IMG/VR virus record: IMGVR_UViG_3300024308_000016
Coordinates: 186,001-250,000 of that record
DNA length: 64,000 nt
Reading direction: 5' to 3' (one strand)
From: a virus
Positions 50,926 to 60,204 of this stretch are shown here, one piece after another. The notes under the pieces are model-generated. The model saw only the letters and a list, made by a program, of their open reading frames with translations, was not told the DNA's origin and did not search any database. The position numbers were made by a program, and so were the translations under genes. Each line of letters starts with the position of its first letter. Position 1 is the stretch's first letter.

Positions 50926-52371
50926 ATGGCAAAAGACATTGACCCACTGAAGATAGAGCTGCTCATCCCCATGAAGACGGACTTGCAGGGTGTCAAGCCC
51001 GTGCTGGTCATGGACATCATGAGCGGCATGAGCAAGAACTTCCACCCTGAGGGCTTGTTCTCGGTGGAGATCTTCGGTAAAGTCGGAGAAACTACACGCT
51101 CGGCCACCTTCGCCTATATCAACTTGAATATCCCGGTGTTTCACCCGCTGCTGTTCAAGGTGATCTGCGATTTGAAGGAGCTGTACCAAGACATCATGGC
51201 CGGTAAGGCCTACGCAGTGTTCGATGAGGAAAAGAAGGACTTCTTCAAGAGCAACATTGCAGAAGGTGAAACCGGCTTTGCGTTCTTTTTGAAGCACTTC
51301 CCCAAGCTGCAGTTCGAAGAGCGTAAATCCATCACCCGGGCTGAGTACATCCGTCTGGTGGAGATGTACCGCGATAACCCCTTCATCGAGCAACTGGTCA
51401 TCTTGCCCGCCGGTGTGCGGGACTATGTGGTCGAAGAAGACGGCAAGCCTTCGGAAGACGAGATCAACGGTATGTACCGCTCCATCATGGCAGTGGCTGG
51501 CTCCATGGAGAACGTGCGCGCTGATGTGAACCCTGAGTTCATCGATGCGTCCAGATACAACCTGCAAGTCAAGCTGCTGGAGATCTACCGATACCTGATC
51601 GGCCTGATCTTGGGCAAGCACAAGATGGTCCAAGGCGCGTTCTTGAGCCGCAAGGTCTCCAACACCACGCGAAACGTGATCACCTCTTATATCCCGAACG
51701 TGCAAGAGTTCGGCGATGCCAGAAGCGTGCGTGCTGACCAGACGGTGATCGGCCTGTACCAGTTCACCCGAGACATCATGCCGCTGGCGGTGCATGCCAT
51801 TGTGGGCAAGTACCTGCCCAAGGTTTTCACGGGTCCCAATACCCCGGCTCAGCTGGTCAATCCAAAAACCCTGCACAAGGAAATGGTGACCGTCAACCCC
51901 CGGGAGTACAAGAAGTGGATGACCTACGAAGGCATCGAGAAGATGGCCGATCGATTCTCCGAAGAGTCGATGCGCCATTACCCGATCATGATCGAAGGCT
52001 ACTACATGGGCCTCGTGTACAAGGGCAATGACGGCACGTTCAAGTTCATCCAGGACATCGACGAGATCCCGGAGTCCCGCTCCAAAGATAGCGTCACTCC
52101 CATCACCATGGCGGAGTTCCTGTACATGTGCCTGTACGAGGAAGCCCTGGACGCCTGGGGTTATACCACTCGGTATCCTATCTCCGGCTATGGATCGACC
52201 TACCCGGGTGGGGTCGCTCTGAGAACTACCGTGCGATCGGAAGTGCGCACTGAGCTGGACGACTACTGGCAACCGATGCCTCACCAAGCGGTGAGCTTTC
52301 CGTTGCCGGGTGCGCAGTTCTTCAACTCCATGAGCCCAGCTGTCCGCCAAATTGGCCGGCTGGGGGCTGAT
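50926..52371 (+). CDS. RNA polymerase beta-prime, N-terminal half, exon 1
   Basis: Exon 1 (482 codons) of a split beta-prime subunit. FHPEGLFSVEIFGKV corresponds to the RDGLFCARIFGPV start of RpoC; KMVQGAFLSRKVSNTTRNVITS corresponds to [21 protein letters not shown] near the active centre. The zinc-binding Cys of the RpoC N-terminus are missing. The exon ends GGG-GCT-GAT (Gly-Ala-Asp) and joins TAC-GAC-GGG-GAC-CAA of exon 2 to make ADYDGDQ, the invariant Mg-binding motif (RpoC NADFDGDQ). Without splicing translation stops at 52431 and the catalytic Asp pair is lost. The full product is 538 aa. It lies just before the beta gene; ATG 50926 follows AAGGATCACAGCC. Confidence 0.85.
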
Positions 52372-52775
52372 ATAAATACAGCTTTCACTCCCCTAAATCG
52401 CATATACAGCTATCCCAGACGAGGGATGTGAGTGACTAAGGGTGTAAGCGTATATGTCCTTCTGTCTAGTAATAGACAGTCGAAACTTCTTTAATTGCTG
52501 GAAACCCCTGAGAGCCGACCACACCACTGCGAGCGGTAACGTAAAGCGACGGTTTTAAGAAATGGGCGGATTGGGCAATCAGCAGCCAAGCCTCTTACTG
52601 AGAGGAAGGTCCAACGATCATCGGGTAGCTCCGAGTAAAGCCCCAAGCGGGGAAGAAATGGGAAGGGTCCTACCAGGTCATGCTGGGGATCTTGATATGA
52701 TCTGCTCCTCATGGAAACATGAGGCGGGTGTCTGTAGCACACCGGGACTGCGTAGCGAGCAGTCTGGACAATAGG
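52372..52775 (+). ncRNA. Group I intron in beta-prime gene, 404 nt
   Basis: Self-splicing type intron without an ORF. Core elements are visible: P/Q region AATTGCTGGAAACCCCTGAG and GGGCAATCAGCAGCCAAG (~52573-52590), R element GGTCCAACGATCAT (~52608-52621) and S element TTGATATGATC (~52692). GATCAT (R) pairs with ATGATC (S) to form P7. The 5' site follows T of GAT and the intron ends in G (AATAGG), as group I rules demand. The same elements with compensated P7 bases are found in the second intron. Splice points were set by restoring the ADYDGDQ motif. Confidence 0.85.
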
Positions 52776-52946
52776 TACGACGGGGACCAATGTTCTCACT
52801 ATTGTGTACTGACCCAGGAAGCCAAGCGAGAAGTCAAGCGTATGCTCGCTAGCAGGGATTATTACATGAACCTGGACGGCACCATGGCGTTCAGCCAAAA
52901 CAACGACTACATCTCTTTGGCGCTCAAGTATCTTACTGCGCGCTGA
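52776..52946 (+). CDS. RNA polymerase beta-prime, N-terminal half, exon 2
   Basis: Encodes the last 56 residues, YDGDQCSHYCVLTQEAKREV and on to ALKYLTAR. It lines up with RpoC [20 protein letters not shown] and ends at the point that corresponds to SQDVVLGLYYMT, so the chain is cut at a domain border just after the catalytic loop. The bridge helix and trigger loop must come from a separate C-terminal gene that I did not find in this window. The stop is followed 17 bases later by the beta gene. Confidence 0.85.
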   Translation, partial: YDGDQCSHYCVLTQEAKREVKRMLASRDYYMNLDGTMAFSQNNDYISLALKYLTAR

Positions 52947-52963
52947 TCTTTGAGGATTTCACA

Positions 52964-55900
52964 ATGGGCTTTCAGCAATACAAGGATTGGTATCGGGATC
53001 ATGGCACACGCAATGCGCTGAGCCTGATGAACGTCGATCCCACGCCGGTCAAGAACCTGCCCCAGGGCTCGACCCTGCACTACCTGGGCTCCGATGATGC
53101 CCCACTGCCTGATCTGTCTGATCCCCTGTTTGCTGGGTACTCTAATAAGATCGAGCTGCACTCCATCACGGAGTACAACGGAGCCACCGAGCCCCACGGC
53201 TCCAAGCTAGCGGTACAGGTGGTCAAACAAACCACGGACTTTGCGTCTCGCAGCAAGCTGTTCCACTACTTGAAGACCCTGAACCTGTCCACAGTCTCCA
53301 ACAGCCAGCTGGTGGTGGTGAGCTACGGCTTCTTGGATTTGATGTACCGCTATCCGGCAGTATCGACTTCCAAGTACTATCAGTTTCGCAACAAACTGCA
53401 GACGTTTGTCTCCACGGTGAACTTCCTGAACCGGGACAAGCCCAGGAACAACTTCATTGTGCTGACGGTGCCATCCGAGCTGGTAGGCCGCAACACGCTG
53501 GACAACCGGGCGCTGGGCCAACCCAAGCAAGTCGCCAGCATCTTTGACACCGAGGAGAAGGTGGTGTTGCGCGAGATGTGGCTGTGGTGTAATCCCGATA
53601 CCCGGGACCATTCGGTCTTCGCTGACATGAGCGAGACTGATATGCGGCACTTGAACTTGATGTTCAAGACTTACACAGGTGAATACACCACGGTCTCGTT
53701 TGGCTATCTGTACAGCTGGATGAAGGGCAACCCCAACTACACCACAGTCTCTGCTGTGATGCAGGTGAGCTTCATCGAGCTGCAAAAGTACTGGCTCAAG
53801 TACTTGATGGTGCTGCAAACTATCAACGCCAATGGTGCATCGCTGGCCGAGCAGGAGAAAGCCGCAGCCGAGGCGATGGTCAAGGCAGAGACCGCCACTG
53901 ATCCCGACAAGGAGGCTCCTGAGGGCGACCAGCCCCAGGAAGAGCGATTTCCCGAAGTACCGACTGAAGGACACTCTGGACTGGGAACAAGTAGCTCAGG
54001 CGACGGGCGTGACACCGCAACAAGCAAGGCTACTGCTGGCGACACTATTGAAGCCGAGATCGATATTACCCAGCAGCTCAAAGAACTCGACGCGGATATA
54101 GCCGCGCTCGATGCACTGGACAAGCGCAAGTTCGACAACAAGTTCGTGGTCAAGAAAGACGCCGATGGTGAAGAGCTCATCGACGTCAAGGACGTGACAC
54201 CGGAAGTATATACCTCCGACATCCCGGAGACTGCTGAAGCCATCGCGGCGAAGATCTTCACCGCCAAGACCGCCAAGCAAGCTCTCCTGGACAAGATCGA
54301 CGCAGCCGCTGATGAAGGCCGCATCTCCGTGTCCGACTACCGCAAGCTCAGCGAGCAAGCCAGGAAGTCCGACCAAGCGCAAGACCCCTTCGGCTCCGAC
54401 AAGACTATTGCCGAGGCTATGAAGATCGAGCCCGGGGAGCTGGAGATCACCCAGCAAGAAGCAGCACTGAATGTGCCGCCCACTGTGCTCGATCCGTCGA
54501 TGGCCGCAGCTCCCCTGTCGGTGATGGATCGCAAGTACAACACCTCTATCATCTACAAGGATGTGCTGAGGTCGGTGCAGGCTATCCAAAAGGCTGGCAT
54601 CATCGTACGTCGCCATGAGGTGGAGACCAAGTACTCGGAAATGGGTACGTTCGATGTGCACACCATCGAGCTCAAACCCGTCAACGGCAACCCCTCCATC
54701 ATCCGGGCACGCATACCGCGCGTCGACGAAGAAGGCATCTTCGTGGTGCGGGGTGTGCGCTACTTGGCGCGTAGCCAGATGGTGGACAAGCCCATCCGCC
54801 GCATCGGTGTCAACCGTGTGGGCCTGACCAGCTACTACGGCAAGAGCTTCGTAGACCGGGCAACCAAGAAAGCCGATAGCTACTTGGAGACCATCATCCG
54901 ACGCCTGAACCGTGGCACCATCGAGCCAGACCAAGACATCCGGGACGTCTCTCCGGGTGATGTGTTCGACAACTACTTCGAAGCGCCCTACATCTACAAC
55001 GGTCTGGCGGCAAAGTTCCGTTCGTTCAGAGCTGGTCCGTACTTGCTGAACATGAACCACAAGGACCGGGAAAAGGCAACGACTCCCGAGATCCTCGCCA
55101 AGCTGGAAGTCAAAGGACGACGCCTGATCGGTCAGGGCCCTGGCTCTCGTCCGCTGGTGGTGGACATGGACAACCAGTTTTACCTGATCGGCCCTGACGG
55201 GGAGACTCCCGTAGGAGACATCTTTGACATCATGAAGATGGACCGCCACAATGCACCTGTGGACTTTGCGGAAGTGAAGGTCTTCTCCAAGGGGATTCCG
55301 GTCGGTGTGTTCATCGGCTACAACCTGGGATTTCGGGCACTGGTCAAGTACCTGGGAGCTCGCCACCGTCTGGTGGAAGGACGCCAGCAAAAGAAGATGG
55401 GACCCTACGAGTACGCCGTGCAGTTCAAGGACGTGGCCTACATCTTTGACCGCAGGGACAAGGCTGCATCATTGGTGCTCGCTGGTTTCCGGGCGTTTGA
55501 GAAGGACACCAAGGCGTACGACGCCGTCGAGTTCGACAACAAGGCCGTCTATACCCGACTGATGGAGTCCCGGGGTCTGACGAGTATCTATCTCAAGGAG
55601 ATGGAGAACTTGGTGGACATGTTCGTTGACCCGATCACCGAGGACTTGCTCAAGGAGCTCAACGAGCCACAGACCTTTATGGGGCTGCTGGTGCGCTCGT
55701 GCGAGTTGCTCGACACCTACCACCATCCGGCGTCCCAGGACATGAACAACCAGCGTGTGCGGGGCTATGAGCGCTTCGCTGGCTTCCTGTACAAGGAGAT
55801 GGCCAACTCGGTAAGGGCATTCAAGTCCAAGAACACGACAGGACGCGCTAAGGTGGACATGAGTCCGTTTGCAGTGTGGTCGCTTGTCACGCGTGACAAC

Positions 55901-56212
55901 TCCGTCAAGCAAGCCGAGGACATCAATCCCATCCAGGCGCTGAAAGGCTCGGAAGCCATCACCTATGTGGGAGAAGGTGGCCGCTCCAAGGAGTCGATGA
56001 ACAAGGCATCCCGCGCTCTGCACACCTCCAACCTGGGCGTGGTGTCGGTCGATGCTTCCGTAGACTCTTCGGACGTGGGTATCAACATCTTTACCTCCGC
56101 CAACCCTGGCTTCAACTCCGTGCGTGGAATGAGCAAGAAGGGTCGTGAGATGGGACCCGCCAACCTCCTGGGCACCAGCGCGATGCTGGCACCCTTTGCG
56201 ATCAATGACGAT
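52964..56212 (+). CDS. RNA polymerase beta subunit, main chain, exon 1
   Basis: First 1,083 residues of a 1,456-residue beta-like protein. About 480 N-terminal residues, including an acidic disordered segment (~285-370), have no recognisable RpoB match. From ~505 on the RpoB pattern appears: EEGIFVVRGVRYLARSQMVD corresponds to [20 protein letters not shown], and NPIQALKGSEAITYVGEGGR with NLGVVSVDASVDSSDVGINI corresponds to the NPIAELTHKRRLSALGPGG...HYGRVCPIETPEGPNIGL fork region. The exon ends at GAC-GAT (Asp-Asp); RpoB has EHDDANRALMG here. ATG 52964 follows GAGGATTT. Unspliced reading stops at 56275. Confidence 0.85.
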
Positions 56213-56536
56213 CAAACAGGTCCGCACTACTGGAGACGGTATTGTGTATCTCCCTCAATTGCGAGAACCCCCTGAGAGCTCCACTACCACTGCTAGCCGC
56301 GAGGCGAAGCGAAGGTTCTAACAAAGCTGGAGATTGGGAAACCCGCAGCCAAGCCTCTCTAGTCAGAGGAAGGTTCAACGACTATGGCAGTTTGTCAGCC
56401 ATAGGGCCGAAGTGGCCCGAAACAGGGAGCATCTCTTAATCTAGAGATGAAGATATAGTCTCGACATCTGGGGAAAACCCAGAGCTGCTCTTATACTAGA
56501 GCGGGGCAAGCGTAACGAACTTGCCTGAAGGTATCG
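56213..56536 (+). ncRNA. Group I intron in beta gene, 324 nt
   Basis: Compact ORF-less group I intron closely related in its core to the one at 52372: AATTGCGAGAACCCCCTGAG, GGGAAACCCGCAGCCAAG, GGTTCAACGACTAT (R, ~56372-56385) and AGATATAGTC (S, 56451-56460). P7 pairs are GACTAT/ATAGTC here against GATCAT/ATGATC there, a compensatory change. A P1 helix between exon end CAATGACGAT and GACGGTATTG at ~56240 is possible with two mismatches and the required T-G pair at the cut. Splicing GAT|CCA restores DDPKR. Confidence 0.85.
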
Positions 56537-57658
56537 CCAAAACGTGTCGCATTTATCTCCATCCAGCAGGCCCACACCGTGGCCACCACTGGCTACCACG
56601 CACCCGTGGTGCGTACTGGCTACGAGTCCGTGATCGGACAGCGTACTGGTGAGATGTTCGCTTCGGCTGCTCGGATGGACGGCAAGGTGATCTCGGTATC
56701 GGACTCCGGCATCTTGGTGGAGTACGCAGACGGTGAACAAAAGGGCTACACCTTGGGCACGATGTACGGACGTGCGGAAGGCTCCACCTATCCACACAAC
56801 CTCATCACTGAGATGAAGCCCGGTCAGAAGTTCAAGAAAGGCGAGTACATCTCGTACAACACCAACTTCTTTGAACCCGACCCGATCTTGCCAGGCTCCG
56901 TGGTCTACAAGGGTTCCATGCTTACGCGTGTGGCTCTGATCGAATCCTCCAACACCCATGAGGACTCCTCGACTATCAGTGAAGAACTGTCCAAGTCGAT
57001 GACCACCACCACCGCCAAGGTCAAGAAGTACGCCGTGAACTTCCGGCAAAACCTGCTCAACATGGTCAAGATCGGCCAGCAGGTCAACCCTGAAGACATC
57101 ATCATGACCATCGAAGATGAGATCACTGCGATGGACGACAGCTTCGGAGATGCGTCGATGGAGATCCTGGCCGCCCGTGCCAAGAACTCTCCGACGTCCG
57201 GCTACCGTGGCCGAGTCTCTGACATCGATGTGATCTACCACGGCGACAAATCCGATATGTCCGCATCTTTGAAAGCCTTGGCTGATCGCTCCGATCGCCG
57301 AAGAGCCGACAAGGCCAAGGCCACGGGTCGACCTGCTGTGACCGGAGCTGTTGACTCCGACTACTCGCACGACGGTGCACCGCTGATGCTCAACAAAGCG
57401 ATCATCATCGTCTACATCACCGTCTCTGAAGGAGCGGGCGTTGGTGACAAGTTGGTATTCTCCAACCAGCTCAAGAGCGTGATCGGTGAGGTCATGCCCT
57501 ACAAGCTCACCACCAAGTCTGGCCTTCCCGTGCATGCCAAGTTCGGTGCCAAGAGCTTCGCTGCCCGTATCGTGAACTCTATGATCTCGATCGGATTGCG
57601 GGGCGCAGTCCTCGACCGGCTGACTGATGTCGCCGTCGAAGCTTACGAAGGAAAGTAA
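56537..57658 (+). CDS. RNA polymerase beta subunit, main chain, exon 2
   Basis: Residues 1084-1456. PKRVAFISIQQAHTVATTGY continues DD to match DDANRALMGANMQRQAV of RpoB. The catalytic-centre residues follow: Glu1225-Asp1226 in SNTHEDSS (RpoB NYNFEDS) and two Lys exactly eight residues apart, Lys1388 in GVGDKL and Lys1396 in NQLKSVIGE (RpoB GDKMAGRHGNKGVIS). The chain stops soon after the region equal to PSRMNIGQILE; the rest of beta is encoded by 34661-35320. A hairpin follows the stop codon. Confidence 0.85.
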   Translation, partial: PKRVAFISIQQAHTVATTGYHAPVVRTGYESVIGQRTGEMFASAARMDGKVISVSDSGILVEYADGEQKGYTLGTMYGRAEGSTYPHNLITEMKPGQKFKKGEYISYNTNFFEPDPILPGSVVYKGSMLTRVALIESSNTHEDSSTISEELSKSMTTTTAKVKKYAVNFRQNLLNMVKIGQQVNPEDIIMTIEDEITAMDDSFGDASMEILAARAKNSPTSGYRGRVSDIDVIYHGDKSDMSASLKALADRSDRRRADKAKATGRPAVTGAVDSDYSHDGAPLMLNKAIIIVYITVSEGAGVGDKLVFSNQLKSVIGEVMPYKLTTKSGLPVHAKFGAKSFAARIVNSMISIGLRGAVLDRLTDVAVEAYEGK

Positions 57659-57673
57659 GTAAAAGATGTCCCA

Positions 57674-57702
57674 GATCTGGCACCCCAAAAGGGTGCCAGA
57701 TC
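57674..57702 (+). terminator. Hairpin after RNA polymerase beta
   Basis: GATCTGGCACCC pairs perfectly with GGGTGCCAGATC around CAAAA, directly after the beta stop. No long T tract. Confidence 0.8.
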
Positions 57703-57781
57703 CGGTGCATTGTATGCAATCAAGTGGGCGTTTTGCCGTAATGGCACAAGCGCAGAATTTCTACCCCTTATAGAGGACATC

Positions 57782-58021
57782 ATGCAAGACAAGAGCACTC
57801 TCCCTGTCCAGCCGCAGCCGGTGGACCAAACCACTACCATGGCGCTGGCCAACTGTGCAGCCATCGCCGTGGGTGTGGTGCAGCACATCTCGGGAACGTC
57901 GATCTCAAAGACCATCAACAACAGCCCGATGACCCAAGAAGCGATCGCCAACATGGCGCTGCAGCGCATCGTTCGCAACCTCACCAATCGCAGCCTGCGC
58001 GCCAGCGCCATCGGAGCCTGA
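57782..58021 (+). CDS. Hypothetical small protein, 79 aa
   Basis: Unknown. ATG 57782 follows AGAGGACATC; an upstream frame start at 57710 has no ribosome binding site. The sequence has a mild hydrophobic stretch (ALANCAAIAVGVVQHI) and a basic C-terminus. It is directly followed by the 481-residue gene (two bases apart), so both belong to one operon ending with the protease. Confidence 0.6.
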   Translation: MQDKSTLPVQPQPVDQTTTMALANCAAIAVGVVQHISGTSISKTINNSPMTQEAIANMALQRIVRNLTNRSLRASAIGA

Positions 58022-58023
58022 AC

Positions 58024-59469
58024 ATGATCTCGCAAGCAATCTACAACGTCGCACAAGCGCAGTCCGCTGGCCTGAAGGCAGCCATCGGCAAACAGGTGCT
58101 GCCTGGCTCCAAGAGCCTGCTCAACGCACTGATCAACATGAGCTTCGTATCGGCCTCGCCCTCCGACGTGGCCGTGCAGATCGAAGAAGTCACTACTGGC
58201 GCCCCCGGTCAAGTCACCGGCCATACGGCAGCGCTGGGCGCCATCGTCGATGAACTGGCCACTGCCGCTCAGACGCACGTCGAGTATGTGCAAAACACCG
58301 TGCGTCCGGCGGTCACCGCCATGATGGACGAGCTGTACAACTTCCGCAAGGAAAACGAAGCTCAGGGTCCAGGCTCTTTGTTCGACATCCAGGTGGTGGT
58401 GCCTCCTCCGTCCATGACGGATGACTCCCTGCGCACCATGATCGACTCCATGGCTCAGGAAGGCATGCAGGAACCCATGCGCCTGATGACGCTGCCGGCG
58501 GCCACCTATGAGCAGATCGTCGAGTGGATGAGCGTCTCCAGCGCCTCGGTCAACAAGACCGTGCAGGAATGGCTGGCCACGCGTGGCCAAGAATGGCTCA
58601 CCAACATCTACGCCTACTACTTCGCCAGCTCCAACATGGCCGTGACCACGCCAGGCCTGTACAAGGGCGGCCTGGCTGAAATCAATGCACTGCCTGCATT
58701 CACTCGCGTGGAACTGGGCACCGTGCTGTACCTGATCAGCCGCGGCTTGTACAACGTCGCGCTTGATGAGCCCACTGGCATGAACGCCAACCAGTGGAAG
58801 CAGGCCATGGATGCCTATTCCCGTTATGCGGCGCTCACGTTCAAGTTCGCCTCTCGTGTGGTGGACGTGTACGAGCGCAACAAGACACTGATCATGAGCG
58901 TGCTGGACCAAGGCAAAGTCGGGATCGTGTATGGCCCTGTCTACAACGCGTGGCTCGCCGAGGGCAACGATGCGGCGACCATCCTGGGCGCCATGATCTC
59001 GGGCAAGGCCACGTCGTTCACCGTGCAGGACATCAACGACTCCGACGTGTGCTATGGCGACGTGTGGTGCAACTACGAAAAGACCGCCGAAGCGACGCTG
59101 CGTGCTCGTCTGGATGTGGCCATGCGCGCCCATGCACTGGGTATCATGCAGGGCATGTGCGGCAAGTTCACTCCCGCGGAGCAGGCTCTGTTCGGCGAGG
59201 ACAACACCTCCGTGTTCAACACCATGGTGTCGGAAGCTCGCAACTGGCTCAGCCAGATCCCCACGGACACGGCGCTGGACCCCGAGAAGGTGGCTCTGAA
59301 GCTGGTCGCCGGCATCCGCTACAAGCATACGCCCGCCTTCCAGTTCCTGAGCGACATGCTGGAGCTGGGCCGCCAAGGTGTGGAAGATCCCCGCGAAGCC
59401 GCAGCTATCGCAGCGATCAACTACATCGCCGACTACCTGTCCACTGAGCTGGCTCTGACGCAGGCATGA
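58024..59469 (+). CDS. Hypothetical protein, probably head component, 481 aa
   Basis: Unknown. Largely helical with Ala-rich segments and GC-rich codon use that suggests strong expression. It overlaps the next gene by four bases (ATGA) in an operon whose last gene is the likely prohead protease, so a scaffold, core or other head role is reasonable. No motif proves it. Confidence 0.65.
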   Translation: MISQAIYNVAQAQSAGLKAAIGKQVLPGSKSLLNALINMSFVSASPSDVAVQIEEVTTGAPGQVTGHTAALGAIVDELATAAQTHVEYVQNTVRPAVTAMMDELYNFRKENEAQGPGSLFDIQVVVPPPSMTDDSLRTMIDSMAQEGMQEPMRLMTLPAATYEQIVEWMSVSSASVNKTVQEWLATRGQEWLTNIYAYYFASSNMAVTTPGLYKGGLAEINALPAFTRVELGTVLYLISRGLYNVALDEPTGMNANQWKQAMDAYSRYAALTFKFASRVVDVYERNKTLIMSVLDQGKVGIVYGPVYNAWLAEGNDAATILGAMISGKATSFTVQDINDSDVCYGDVWCNYEKTAEATLRARLDVAMRAHALGIMQGMCGKFTPAEQALFGEDNTSVFNTMVSEARNWLSQIPTDTALDPEKVALKLVAGIRYKHTPAFQFLSDMLELGRQGVEDPREAAAIAAINYIADYLSTELALTQA

Positions 59470-60185
59470 ACTACAAGCGCAACCCCGAGGCCGTGAGGGC
59501 GAACTTTGCGGTCAACAAGGCCAAGCAGGTCATCTGCCGACAGCCTTGCACCATCCAGGTGCCCAAGACGTACTTTGACTCCGGCCTGGGGCAGCTGGGC
59601 GTAGACACCAAGATCTATGGCCTGTTTCCCGTCATCTTGGAGGACGGTCAGTACTCCTTGGTGAACACCACTGCCATGTTCTCGATCTCTCCGTCGGCGA
59701 CCACCATCCGCACGGTCGATGAGATCGAGTACTATGAGTTCTACTTCGCCAAGGACACGGTGGTCTGGAAAACGACAGGCTTGCTGAGCGATGCCAAGCT
59801 GATCTATGAAGTGTTCCAAGCGTTCTTCTTCATGGGTCGGGTGCCCTGGTATGTCAGCTACGACGATCACGGGCGGGTGCTGGATACAGCACCTACCTTC
59901 GCAGGCTTCGGTGCTGTGAAGAATCCCGAGGTGGTGGAATTCCTCACCGCCATGATCGCCCGAAAGGCCAACTCCATCGACAACGAGTTCCTGCGTCTGC
60001 TCATCAAGAGCTACGAGGACACGAAGATCGGCAAGGTGGAGTTCGTGCCCATGGGCTCTGTCGTAGCCTCTGTCAAGAGCTCGCTCAACAAGATCTCGGC
60101 CGCCTACGCTCAGGACGGCATCATCAGCGCCATCGTCTCCCCAGGAGAAGATGTCGGTGTCGTCGAGAAGATCGTACGAGCATAA
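59466..60185 (+). CDS. Hypothetical protein, 239 aa
   Basis: Unknown. Starts inside the stop of the preceding gene. Beta-rich first half with several Tyr/Phe (EIEYYEFYFAKDTVVWKTTG), helical second half. Lies directly before the prohead protease; may be part of head assembly. Confidence 0.65.
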   Translation: MNYKRNPEAVRANFAVNKAKQVICRQPCTIQVPKTYFDSGLGQLGVDTKIYGLFPVILEDGQYSLVNTTAMFSISPSATTIRTVDEIEYYEFYFAKDTVVWKTTGLLSDAKLIYEVFQAFFFMGRVPWYVSYDDHGRVLDTAPTFAGFGAVKNPEVVEFLTAMIARKANSIDNEFLRLLIKSYEDTKIGKVEFVPMGSVVASVKSSLNKISAAYAQDGIISAIVSPGEDVGVVEKIVRA

Positions 60186-60204
60186 CTCAAGAAAGGCATC
60201 TGTC

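Noticed and set aside
52371-52378. TATAAATA, the T4 late promoter sequence
   Set aside because: It sits at the exon/intron border of the beta-prime gene, with no gene start at suitable distance; no other convincing copy was seen before late genes.
52372-52775. Homing endonuclease inside intron 1
   Set aside because: The intron is only 404 bases and the open frames in it are shorter than 50 codons before the exon; no LAGLIDADG, HNH or GIY-YIG motif.
56213-56536. Frameshift mutation as explanation of the broken beta gene
   Set aside because: The 324-base insertion contains all group I core elements and exact motif restoration follows from removal, so an intron is the better reading.
57643-59376. 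Long minus-strand open frame of 577 codons
   Set aside because: It is the antisense shadow of the real 481-residue gene and its neighbours; His/Val/Gln-rich nonsense composition and no ribosome binding site.
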